A stretch of 64,000 bases of DNA, taken from contig NZ_CP080421.1 of NCBI RefSeq assembly GCF_019457515.1, positions 2,108,001 to 2,172,000 of the forward strand. Reading direction: 5' to 3'. Below the pieces are notes generated by a model. It was not told where the DNA came from. It saw only the letters and a program-made list of their open reading frames with translations, and did no database searches. Made by a program: the position numbers and the translations under genes. Positions 9,184 through 17,371 of the stretch are shown one piece after another (position 1 is the first letter of the stretch; each line of letters opens with the position of its first letter). The DNA comes from Shewanella mesophila. Lineage in GTDB: Bacteria > Pseudomonadota > Gammaproteobacteria > Enterobacterales > Shewanellaceae.

Positions 9184-9945
9184 ATGGCAGTTCTCGACGT
9201 TAAACCACATGCGGTGCATCTACGCTATCGATATAGAAAAGCAATTTCTACTAGACCCTATAATGCAAGGGGGAAAAACCTAGTGCGCTGCGATTCATGT
9301 TTATTGGCTAAAGCATTTTGCACCTGTGAATTTCGTCGACAGCTAAACTCTAAAGTCAGCTTTTTATTGATCATGTATGATGATGAAGTGCTAAAACCAA
9401 GTAATTCAGGGCGGTTAATAGCCGATCTTATTCCCGATACTCATGCCTATATTTGGTCGCGTAACTACGCCAATCGCAAGTTATTACAACTGTTAGCCGA
9501 TCCAACTTATCAGCCCTATCTTGTGTTCCCAGGTGAATATGCCGCAGCCGAACAAAGAGTGGTTAATTCCGTTTCACCAGCTAGCGCAGATGAGCCACAA
9601 AGTAAAAGGCCTTTATTCATCCTACTCGATGGTAGCTGGCGTGAAGCGATTAAAATGTTCAATAAAAGCCCTTATCTTCATGATTTGCCCATGCTGTCAT
9701 TTACACCAGAAACGGCCGCTCGTTACGGTTTAAGAAAAGGCAGTCGTGACTTTCAATTGGGCACCGCCGAGGTTGCCGCACTCGCTCTAGGTTGCGCCGG
9801 CGAAGCGAATAATGCGGCCAGCCTCAATGCCTGGTTTTCTCTGTTTATTGAATCTTCACTTTTCAGTCGCAGCCGAAAGAGCACCCATGATCTTTCACCA
9901 CTAAATGAACTTAGACGACAGTTTGAGCAAAGCCTTGTCAAATAG
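9184..9945 (+). CDS. DTW-domain protein, probable tRNA-uridine aminocarboxypropyltransferase
   Basis: A 253-aa member of the DTW family, whose E. coli member TapT (YfiP) adds a 3-amino-3-carboxypropyl group to uridine 47 of tRNA using SAM. An N-terminal cysteine cluster (RCDSCLLAKAFCTCEF, near residues 40-55) matches the CxxC...CxC zinc-like site of the family. The signature lies in PLFILLDGSWREAIKM near residue 145, with Ser in place of the usual Thr of DxTW. A second family motif, RKGSRDFQLGTAEVAALAL, follows. The activity is assigned from the family; the exact tRNA position is inferred. Confidence 0.82.
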   Translation: MAVLDVKPHAVHLRYRYRKAISTRPYNARGKNLVRCDSCLLAKAFCTCEFRRQLNSKVSFLLIMYDDEVLKPSNSGRLIADLIPDTHAYIWSRNYANRKLLQLLADPTYQPYLVFPGEYAAAEQRVVNSVSPASADEPQSKRPLFILLDGSWREAIKMFNKSPYLHDLPMLSFTPETAARYGLRKGSRDFQLGTAEVAALALGCAGEANNAASLNAWFSLFIESSLFSRSRKSTHDLSPLNELRRQFEQSLVK

Positions 9946-10050
9946 TGATTGCTTCTAGGGGACAAAAGTGTAAGCGGAGTTGAGGCCATTTTGCCTTTTA
10001 GTCTCAAACTTCCTATATTTATCGTTAGAACAACTGAATAGGCTAGGCTT

Positions 10051-10383
10051 TTGATTTTATGGCGTCACAAATTTAGCAAGCATCGAATACTTTGTCTTAA
10101 ACTGGTTTTAGGCGTGACTTGTGTTGTCTATGCTACAGCTGCTGAAGACAAGCAGAACCTATATCTTCAGGATCCCGAGTTGATCGTACTTAACCCCAGC
10201 CATGATGTTGACCTTGCGTCGTTCCCCCAATCGATATCGAAATCAATCCGACCAGATCCTAAATGGCTATCGAAACATCAGCAGAGTGCATTTAACCGTT
10301 ACCATGCCATCTATTTTTGTAAAAAATATCGATGGGAGTTTTGTGAACGTTGGGGTTCGTTGACCGTTACTCGAGTTGCTTAA
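10051..10383 (+). CDS. Hypothetical small secreted protein
   Basis: A 110-aa open frame with a hydrophobic stretch (CLKLVLGVTCVVYATAAED, about residues 15-33) that resembles a signal peptide ending in Ala-Thr-Ala-Ala, followed by a hydrophilic mature part with two Cys near the C-terminus (FCKKYRWEFCERW). I do not recognise a family. The start is uncertain: the frame opens with TTG and contains no internal Met before the hydrophobic segment. About 130 bases separate it from the next gene. Confidence 0.45.
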   Translation: MILWRHKFSKHRILCLKLVLGVTCVVYATAAEDKQNLYLQDPELIVLNPSHDVDLASFPQSISKSIRPDPKWLSKHQQSAFNRYHAIYFCKKYRWEFCERWGSLTVTRVA

Positions 10384-10512
10384 TGGGGTTACCTTCTATT
10401 ACATTTGGCTTTTTAGTGGCGTTCATAAAATCAACTTAACCATATACAACATCAGCTTAACGTGGCTTAATAGTCGTTAGGTTATTAAGGAGTTACAGTT
10501 AGGGATAGTGTT

Positions 10513-12081
10513 TTGTCATCGATAGAGCGAGCTGAGCATCATATAGCACAGGGTGAATATTATTTAGCAGAGCAGATTTTTACTGCGCTTACCCACAATC
10601 GACCCACCTCGAAAGAAACGGGTTATGCCTATATGGGATTAGGTAAACTAGCCCTTATTGCAAAAAAAGGGGATGAGGCTGTCGAGCGACTCAGCCAGTC
10701 CTGCGAGTTTTTAGCAGGGGACATTCAGCCATTATCTTTGCTAGCTGAGGCTTTTAATTTGGTTAATGCTAAAGAAGATGCGTTAACTGTGCTCAATTAT
10801 GCTAATCAAATTGTGCCAGAATCACCGGCATTACGCTACCAACTGGCCAAGCAACAAATCGTGATGGGAGAGTTAGAGCAGGCTAAATCGCATCTGCTAC
10901 TTGCGATTGAAGCATTAGACCTTATACATAGTAACGACCTTACAGCACTCTCAATTGAACAGGTATCGATTTATTCCCATTGTTTATTGTCACTTAGTCA
11001 GCTAATTACGACTGGGCGCCCAGTCGATACAAATACAGATAATATCAACACAATCACGAGTGATAGGACACAAAGCCCATTATTGAAAAAGGCATTTGCG
11101 CTCAACCAGTTTTGTGAGAGTCTCAATGACGACTCAGAGACGTTAGTTACCGCTCGGATCGTACTCAACTACAGCTTGGGGCATCTGTTTCATTACAATG
11201 GCGATCACAGACAAGCGTTTGGTTTCTATCGCCAAGCCAACATCTTGCAACATCAGCATTGCAACGTCACGACCAGTGAATTAGCCGCCTATGTTCATTC
11301 GATTAAATCCTTTGTTAATAATGACACCCTAGCGATTGGTAGTGATAGACAGTTCAATATCACGCCTATTTTCATTTTCGGGCTGCCGTGCACGGGTTCG
11401 AATTTACTTGAGCAGATGCTCGTCAATCACCGACAAGTAGATAGTGCTGGTGAGTGCGACTATCTCGATGAAGATATACTTCGGGCTGCTTATAAATCGA
11501 CTGCTAAGTTTTATCCTCGCTGTATTGGCGATTTAGACATCTGCCAGCTAAATAGTCTTAGTGAGCAGTATCTAAGGCAATTGAAGCAATATGTAAATCC
11601 TGAATTCGATACTAAGGCCGTTAGTGGTCATAGTCAGATATTTCATCCCGACATAACCCATATAATCGATAGTTCTCCAGCTAACTTTCAAACGGTCGGC
11701 CTAATATACAAGCTGTTTCCAAGCGCAAAAATTATTAATATGACTCGTGGGGCTGACGCAGTCTCATGGTCCGTCTATCAACACTATTTCCCTCAGAATG
11801 AACCTCATTTATGTTGCCAAAAAGAGTTTGAGTTATATCGGCAAGAGTATGAAACCTTGATGGAACATTGGCGTCAAACCTTGCCTAGTTTCGTGCTTGA
11901 TGTCAGTTATGAAGCGTTAGTTGCTCATCCCGAAGCGCAAATTAGTCGTGTTTTAGCTTTTTGTAAGTTACCTTTTGGTGATACACAAGTTAAGCAGATG
12001 AAAGCTATTATCTCAGTGTCTAATATGGCTAAAGATGTAAGCTGGCAAGATTATCAGGGCTTTGTTAACGGTAATGCTTAG
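10513..12081 (+). CDS. TPR and sulfotransferase domain protein
   Basis: A 522-aa protein. The N-terminal half consists of TPR-like repeats (AEHHIAQGEYYLAEQIF... at the start). The C-terminal half is a sulfotransferase-like domain, with the 5'-phosphosulfate loop in IFIFGLPCTGSNLLEQML near residue 295 and a later segment FPSAKIINMTRGADAVSWS that corresponds to the 3'-phosphate-binding region. This TPR plus sulfotransferase layout is common in marine bacteria; the acceptor is unknown. The loop reads GLPCTGSN rather than the more usual GLPRSGTT. Start is TTG at 10513. The methyltransferase gene follows in the same direction. Confidence 0.75.
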   Translation: MSSIERAEHHIAQGEYYLAEQIFTALTHNRPTSKETGYAYMGLGKLALIAKKGDEAVERLSQSCEFLAGDIQPLSLLAEAFNLVNAKEDALTVLNYANQIVPESPALRYQLAKQQIVMGELEQAKSHLLLAIEALDLIHSNDLTALSIEQVSIYSHCLLSLSQLITTGRPVDTNTDNINTITSDRTQSPLLKKAFALNQFCESLNDDSETLVTARIVLNYSLGHLFHYNGDHRQAFGFYRQANILQHQHCNVTTSELAAYVHSIKSFVNNDTLAIGSDRQFNITPIFIFGLPCTGSNLLEQMLVNHRQVDSAGECDYLDEDILRAAYKSTAKFYPRCIGDLDICQLNSLSEQYLRQLKQYVNPEFDTKAVSGHSQIFHPDITHIIDSSPANFQTVGLIYKLFPSAKIINMTRGADAVSWSVYQHYFPQNEPHLCCQKEFELYRQEYETLMEHWRQTLPSFVLDVSYEALVAHPEAQISRVLAFCKLPFGDTQVKQMKAIISVSNMAKDVSWQDYQGFVNGNA

Positions 12082-12151
12082 CACGATATTAATACTTACT
12101 CTTTGTATTTAATGCTTATTAAATAATTGATTTTAATAGTGAGTTTTCTTA

Positions 12152-12790
12152 ATGAACAGTTTCTATAACGACAATGCAAATATGCTTGCTCGTCGATATC
12201 TATCAACCTCTTTTGAAGAGGTTCACGCGAGCTGGTTACATCATCTTAACGCCTTGTTGGAGAAGCAAGATACTATCTTAAAGGTGTTAGATGTAGGCGC
12301 TGGTAATGGTCGCGATGCGAAATATCTTGCAGAACAATCAACCAATCGTCAAATGGTTGAGGTAGTTGCCGTAGAGCCTGCGCTTAAGCTTGCCAAATAT
12401 GGCGCAATTTATACGAGTGGACTTAATGTTAATTGGATCGACGATCAACTGCCACGATTGAATAAGCTCACTATCTATCGAAATGGATTTAACCTTATTT
12501 TGTTGAGTGCGGTATGGATGCATATTCCCGCAGAGGCGAGACTTTCGGCATTACAAACCTTAGCAAAATTGCTATCTCCTCAAGGTAGAATTGTGATCTC
12601 ACTTCGATTTGGTCCTAATGAAGATGCAAGAGTGTACTATCCTGTCAGCGCGGAAGAGATCGAAGCATTAGCGAAGAAAGCACACCTAAGGGTTATCGAA
12701 TGCAGCGATAGAGACACAGATAAACTTGGGCGGACACAGGTGTTTTGGCAAACGTTAGTGATTCAAAGGGATAGTGATTCAGTAACTTAA
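12152..12790 (+). CDS. Class I SAM-dependent methyltransferase
   Basis: A 212-aa methyltransferase of the Rossmann-fold class. Motif I is ILKVLDVGAGNGRDAKYLAE near residue 45, motif II VVAVEPALKLAKYG follows, and the motif IV region is NLILLSAVWMHIPAEARLSAL near residue 115. The substrate cannot be inferred. It sits 70 bases after the TPR-sulfotransferase gene and may be co-expressed with it. Confidence 0.8.
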   Translation: MNSFYNDNANMLARRYLSTSFEEVHASWLHHLNALLEKQDTILKVLDVGAGNGRDAKYLAEQSTNRQMVEVVAVEPALKLAKYGAIYTSGLNVNWIDDQLPRLNKLTIYRNGFNLILLSAVWMHIPAEARLSALQTLAKLLSPQGRIVISLRFGPNEDARVYYPVSAEEIEALAKKAHLRVIECSDRDTDKLGRTQVFWQTLVIQRDSDSVT

Positions 12791-12876
12791 ATTGATTAAG
12801 TTTTACCACTATCGATTAGATTAATGTCGATTAGGGCGAAATAAGCTATCAGGGCAGACGAAGTAGTGAGGTGGCA

Positions 12877-14019
12877 ATGGAAAGCCGTTTAAGTCGTTAC
12901 ATTATCTTTGTGCTGGTGATTGTTGTACTGCTGTTGTACCTAGATCATTATCAGGGCCGCTGGATTAAGCTGTCTTTTTTAAGTCAGCTATTGACTCACT
13001 TCACCACAGAATCACCTGGTGACTCAGGTGACATTACCAATCTTTCCGCTAAAGCACTATCTATTACAAAAGCCCCCACTAGAGCCAGTGAATATTATCA
13101 ACATGCTGTCGATACGGCTAACTGCGACATGTTAACCGTGGCTCAAGGGAAAAAGGCACAACAGCAACACAATAATATTTATCGCTGGGTAGATGATAAC
13201 GGCCTAACTCATTATTCAGATAGTACGGCAATGATAAGTGAAAGCGATCTCACCCAATATACTCAACCTAGCTATAATTTTGAACTCAAGATCAATAGCA
13301 CACTAAGCTATCCTCCAGCTTTCTATCGAGATAAAATTCGCTTCACCTTAAAACAGATCGATAAAACCTATCGTAGATATCTGCCAAACGCGGCGTTACA
13401 GCCAATCACTGTTAATCTCATATTAGCGGGAAATTTAAAGGCTTATGATAAGTTGAAAGCAAAATTCGGCAACGGGGTAGGTGCCAGTCAGGGTTTCTAT
13501 TCAAGTAAACATAATGTAGCGGTGGTTTGGTACAAAGAGGAGTCTCAGGCATATACTACAGCCATCCATGAGGCGGTACATGTGATGAATGCCGGTCAAT
13601 TTGGTCAGACGCCGCGTTGGTTCAATGAGGGGGTAGCCGAGTATTTTGAGTCATCAAGGTTTTTGTCCAGCATCAATCAAGACAGCCGTTATCCACTGAT
13701 AAAGGCGAATGGCAGATCGAACGTAAAATCAGATAATAGATACTCGCATATGGCATTAGATTCGCTACTGGATGCAACTCATGTTGATTGGCAAGGCACT
13801 CAGCAAGCTTCGCTTTATTATCATGCGCATGCTTTTATCACATTTTTGATGACATATCCGACAGCAGTTCCCACATTTAAGAAACTCATCAATGAATATA
13901 GTGCGCAGCGTTGTAAACCAAAATCATCAATAACAGTGTTACGCCAATACCCTGGAGGCATTACTCAGTTAAATATGGATTGGAAACGCTGGTTAAATCG
14001 ACAAAAGGATAAGTTCTAA
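12877..14019 (+). CDS. Membrane-anchored DUF4124 / gluzincin peptidase-like protein
   Basis: About 380 aa. Residues 8-22 form an N-terminal membrane segment (YIIFVLVIVVLLLYL). A short DUF4124-like element follows near residue 105 (NIYRWVDDNGLTHYSDS). The C-terminal part has the zinc-metallopeptidase motif HEAVH near residue 228 with a downstream Glu in WFNEGVAEYFE, the arrangement of DUF1570-like gluzincins. The protein is therefore probably a periplasmic peptidase attached to the inner membrane; its target is unknown. I chose ATG at 12877, which follows GAGGTGG; an in-frame GTG at 12871 is an alternative. Confidence 0.75.
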   Translation: MESRLSRYIIFVLVIVVLLLYLDHYQGRWIKLSFLSQLLTHFTTESPGDSGDITNLSAKALSITKAPTRASEYYQHAVDTANCDMLTVAQGKKAQQQHNNIYRWVDDNGLTHYSDSTAMISESDLTQYTQPSYNFELKINSTLSYPPAFYRDKIRFTLKQIDKTYRRYLPNAALQPITVNLILAGNLKAYDKLKAKFGNGVGASQGFYSSKHNVAVVWYKEESQAYTTAIHEAVHVMNAGQFGQTPRWFNEGVAEYFESSRFLSSINQDSRYPLIKANGRSNVKSDNRYSHMALDSLLDATHVDWQGTQQASLYYHAHAFITFLMTYPTAVPTFKKLINEYSAQRCKPKSSITVLRQYPGGITQLNMDWKRWLNRQKDKF

Positions 14020-14283
14020 TGGTGTCAGATGAGTAACTATTCAAAATAATGAATATCAGTCAGAAAATTATCGGAGTTACATTTTTAAAGTTACATAAAG
14101 CTGAATAGTTATTCTTTGTAATTGTAGTCTATTGGATACAGCAAACATCGAAACGATCAACAACAAAACCCACCCAAGTCAGCTATTAATAAGCAAAGGT
14201 TCAGTGTTTGACCATGTTTGGTACAACTCAACTCTTCAATTCAGCTCACGCTCAATCATTAACTCATAATCATCAGCGCTTGA
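14020..14283. other. Intergenic region without recognisable gene
   Basis: About 260 AT-rich bases between the peptidase-like gene and a terminator. I see no open frame with a ribosome binding site and no convincing structured RNA. Confidence 0.5.
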
Positions 14284-14310
14284 AGAGACCTACCTCCGGT
14301 CTCTTTTTTT
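14284..14310 (+). terminator. Rho-independent terminator
   Basis: AGAGACC pairs with GGTCTCT around a 7-base loop, followed by six T residues. It lies about 265 bases beyond the peptidase-like gene, and no gene is visible between, so it may end a long 3' untranslated region or a small RNA. Confidence 0.8.
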
Positions 14311-14423
14311 GACTCAGATTAGGGCAATTTAACCGAACCGTTACATAGTCTTTGGTTGGATCTGAGCAGCAGAACCGCAGATATTTCTCGAAGGTTTTTG
14401 CGCCCAATGGTTATCTTCTGGCG

Positions 14424-15599
14424 TTAACGTTTAGCCATTCCTTGCGCCATTTTTTGGGTTGTTTTTGCATTAGCAAATAGGGCATGCCAAAAATCGGCAC
14501 CTAGCTCTGCAATCACTCGCGACTCACCATTGAGTAGCATGGCCATACCCACATTGAGCTCTGGAGAGTAGGCGACTTCGGTGACATATCCAGCTACCCA
14601 TCCTGCATGGTAAATAAGTGGATGACCTTGGAAATCATACACGCGCCAACCTTTGCCATAGTGAGCATCGTCTAAATAGGCTTTCCATTCACGACGCCTG
14701 AGTTCTTTGGTCGTGCGAACTCCCGGTGTTGTAATATCTTCTATCACCCGCGCCGAAATAACATCAGGGCGATAGCCCATATTGGCCATTAACCACTTGG
14801 ATATATCGGTAATACTGGCATTGACGCCCGCAGCAGGTAACAGTTGATAGTAATTGGGTTTAACATTTACCTGCTTGAAGCCCAAACGTGTTTTGATGTG
14901 GGGCTCCGCACGATTAGCTACCTGTCGAAATGCATCAAAACCGATAGAGGCGGTTTTCATACCAAGTGGTTCGAATAGTCGCTGCTTGATTATCTGCTCA
15001 TAATTCTGACCGCTTTGTTGTTCTATCGCTTGCTCTATAAAAGAGAAGGCGACATTTTGATAGCTATAACAAACCCCTGGCTCACACATAGGCGTTAAAT
15101 CTGCAAATTTAGGTAAGATCCTGTCGAATTTGATATTGGCATTGATTAGATTGTCATAACTGTTCGGCATCAGGCCCGTACTTTGACCAATAACATGACC
15201 TAGGGTGATGTCGGAGCCTTTAGCGGGCGGGGCAAGTGAAAATTCGGGAAGGTAGGCCGTTATGGGTTGCTGCCAACTTAGCTTATGTTCATGCACTAAT
15301 AGACTAGCGAGAGTTCCTGCAAATGTCTTAGAGACAGAGGCCAAGCGAAACACTGTATCTGCGTTGATCTTTTTCTTACCGCCTTTATGACGTTTGCCAT
15401 AAGTGCCAAGGTTAACAACTTTGTCGCCCTCAACAATAACAAATGCGCCGCCAGGCACCTTATTCTTTTTTAAGCGCTTATGAAACTGCTGTTGAAAATC
15501 ATCGCTGACGGTTTGATATTGAGAGGCGTCAACAGAGGAAGCATACATTGTAGCGCTACAAATCAGTGTTAACGACGATATGACCGTTTTTAAAGACAT
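14424..15599 (-). CDS. Secreted serine hydrolase of the beta-lactamase/PBP fold (class C-like)
   Basis: A 391-aa protein with an N-terminal signal peptide (about residues 1-25, ending SSVDA). The catalytic SxxK motif is in RLASVSKTFAG near residue 90, and the Tyr motif YSYQNVAF near residue 180 corresponds to YxN. The C-terminal region reads HAGWVAGYVTEVAYSP, where HxG takes the place of KTG. This pattern is shared by class C beta-lactamases, esterases and D-aminopeptidases of family S12, and sequence does not discriminate between them. There is no sign of an adjacent ampR-type regulator, so an antibiotic resistance role is not implied. Confidence 0.8.
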   Translation of the reverse strand: MSLKTVISSLTLICSATMYASSVDASQYQTVSDDFQQQFHKRLKKNKVPGGAFVIVEGDKVVNLGTYGKRHKGGKKKINADTVFRLASVSKTFAGTLASLLVHEHKLSWQQPITAYLPEFSLAPPAKGSDITLGHVIGQSTGLMPNSYDNLINANIKFDRILPKFADLTPMCEPGVCYSYQNVAFSFIEQAIEQQSGQNYEQIIKQRLFEPLGMKTASIGFDAFRQVANRAEPHIKTRLGFKQVNVKPNYYQLLPAAGVNASITDISKWLMANMGYRPDVISARVIEDITTPGVRTTKELRRREWKAYLDDAHYGKGWRVYDFQGHPLIYHAGWVAGYVTEVAYSPELNVGMAMLLNGESRVIAELGADFWHALFANAKTTQKMAQGMAKR

Positions 15600-15929
15600 G
15601 AAATTACCTAAAAATCCGTATGTGTACGGTATTAATTATTATGGTTGCTCACCGTTACCTTTCATAGATTTTACGTAATTTAAGGCAATTGGTCGCACTT
15701 CTAGCTTGGTCATACTAGCCAACCCACAAACAAGATGTAAGCCTAATCCGAAAGTTTCACATTAACTTGTATAACAATTAGACAAAGCACTACCATTTGC
15801 GTGCTATTTAATCAAAGCTGTTTACTGCGATGTTGTCGTTTCAATTGGTACTGCCAATCTCGGACTTAGGTTTGCGTTACGACTTTTAAGATTTTTTTGT
15901 TCTCTCCCTGCAAAGCCGCTCATGGATGT
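15600..15929. other. Intergenic region, no gene seen
   Basis: About 330 bases between two minus-strand genes. It should contain the promoter of the serine hydrolase gene, but I could not pick a convincing -35/-10 pair. No open frame of note. Confidence 0.45.
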
Positions 15930-15942
15930 GCCCCTCAGGGGC
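15930..15942 (-). terminator. Possible weak terminator after the HNH gene
   Basis: GCCCC and GGGGC form a perfect short inverted repeat directly after the stop codon of the HNH gene on the minus strand. There is no T tract, so termination is uncertain. Confidence 0.35.
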
Positions 15943-16386
15943 TTAACGCCAATCTTGATCCATCGACGCCATCTTGCCTAAGTTACATGCTTCACACAAA
16001 ATCTGTAGGTTATTAATATCGAGCGCCAGTTCTGGATAAAGCGATCTCGGCTTAATGTGGTCGACATGCAATACCGCGCCAGTTTGCAGCGAAGCGCCAC
16101 AGGAGACACATCGGCGACCATATCGCTCTAGCGCTTGTAGACGCAAGTTAAGCCAAGCTTTGGTTTTATAAAAATCGACGGTTTCATTGAGTGGCGATTC
16201 TTCAAAAGGTGCATCAAAACTTAAGTGCCCTTGGGTATCACTGAAAAAAGAGGCATTAATATCGCGCTCATCTTGATGTTTTATTAGCCACTTGCCAATG
16301 CCGCGCAGGGCACTTTGCTCGGTTTTATAATGTTTAGTGCGGATCTTGTTGGCAATTCTAAATGTAACGCTAAAACATCGCTCCAC
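15943..16386 (-). CDS. HNH endonuclease
   Basis: A 147-aa protein with a C-terminal HNH domain. The zinc cysteines are CVSCG near residue 93 and CEAC near residue 132, around the active-site core HVDHIKPRSLYP...NNLQILCEAC, i.e. the DH-N-H pattern of the family. The N-terminal 80 residues are basic and not recognisable. It is a stand-alone gene with no methyltransferase or phage neighbours, so whether it acts in DNA repair, restriction or as a remnant of a mobile element is open. Confidence 0.85.
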   Translation of the reverse strand: MERCFSVTFRIANKIRTKHYKTEQSALRGIGKWLIKHQDERDINASFFSDTQGHLSFDAPFEESPLNETVDFYKTKAWLNLRLQALERYGRRCVSCGASLQTGAVLHVDHIKPRSLYPELALDINNLQILCEACNLGKMASMDQDWR

Positions 16387-16507
16387 TGACCGACTCCTTT
16401 TTGTCTTGTTTCATTAAGTTACCTTTGTTTTCATGATTAATTTGAGGCTATCATGTCAAGCCATAAAATAGCAGTCGAATAGATAAGATAACAATAAGGA
16501 TCACTTT

Positions 16508-17068
16508 ATGGAGATCACCAATAGCCCACGTTTACGTTTTGAGATGATGACTCAAGAGGATGCCCAGTTATTATTTGAACTGGATCAAGACCCAGAAGTG
16601 ATGCGCTATATTAACGGCGGTAAGCCCAGCACCATGGAGGATATAGTCAATATCTTATTGCCACGCCTTAAGGTTTATACCGATCCAGATAAAGGCTGGG
16701 GTATATGGAAAGTCACCACAAGGAGTGACAATACCCCTTTGCCATCAAGCTTCATTGGTTGGATTTTAGTGCGTCCAATGGACTTTTTCAGCGATAGCCC
16801 TAAGTATCATGATATAGAACTCGGCTGGCGCTTCAAACAGTGTAGCTGGGGTAAAGGATATGCAACGGAAGCGGCAAGAGCGATCGCAACGAAAATAGCG
16901 AATCAACAAGGGGTTAGCCATCTTTCCGCCGTTGCCGATGAGGATAATTTAGCATCAATAAAGATCATGCAAAAACTGGGGATGACTTTTAAACAGCTCA
17001 CTCAATATCCGACGCCAATGGGCAGTGTTGAGGTCGTTCACTACCAAATACCGGCTGATAAGCTTTAA
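16508..17068 (+). CDS. GNAT-family N-acetyltransferase (RimJ/RimL-like)
   Basis: A 186-aa acetyltransferase. The start TNSPRLRFEMMTQEDAQLLFELDQDPEVMRY is typical of the Acetyltransf_3 group that includes RimJ and RimL. The acetyl-CoA loop lies near residue 115-122 (CSWGKGYATEAARAI, the Q/RxxGxG/A equivalent), and VADEDNLASIKIMQKLGM is the standard C-terminal motif. The substrate is unknown; related proteins acetylate ribosomal proteins or small molecules. Confidence 0.85.
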   Translation: MEITNSPRLRFEMMTQEDAQLLFELDQDPEVMRYINGGKPSTMEDIVNILLPRLKVYTDPDKGWGIWKVTTRSDNTPLPSSFIGWILVRPMDFFSDSPKYHDIELGWRFKQCSWGKGYATEAARAIATKIANQQGVSHLSAVADEDNLASIKIMQKLGMTFKQLTQYPTPMGSVEVVHYQIPADKL

Positions 17069-17371
17069 TCGCCTATTTAAGTCAGCCAAATTTTGCTGAG
17101 AAAGTGTTTTGGTAAGCAGATGTGTACTGGTCTAGCCATAAAGAGACTAATTTTGTAACATCTGCCACAAAATCGCCACATGACTAGGCAATAGTGATCA
17201 AGCCATTGTCGATGGCTAGCTCATTAATACTAATTAAATTATATAGATGGTCTTTTTGGGGTGAAAAACTGGCTTATATCAGGCGCAACACTTGGTATAA
17301 GCCCAACTTACGCCAATTAAGAGGGACAAGCTAAATAGTGAGATTGGTAACATTATTAAAAAAGGAATCCC
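17069..17371. other. Intergenic region upstream of the M1 aminopeptidase
   Basis: About 300 bases with no supported gene. It must carry the aminopeptidase promoter. AAAAAAGGAATCCC just before 17372 gives the ribosome binding site. Confidence 0.45.

Noticed and set aside
14424..15599. Beta-lactamase (antibiotic resistance) reading of the serine hydrolase
   Set aside because: The SxxK/YxN/HxG motifs are shared by esterases and peptidases of the same fold, and no ampR-like regulator is adjacent.
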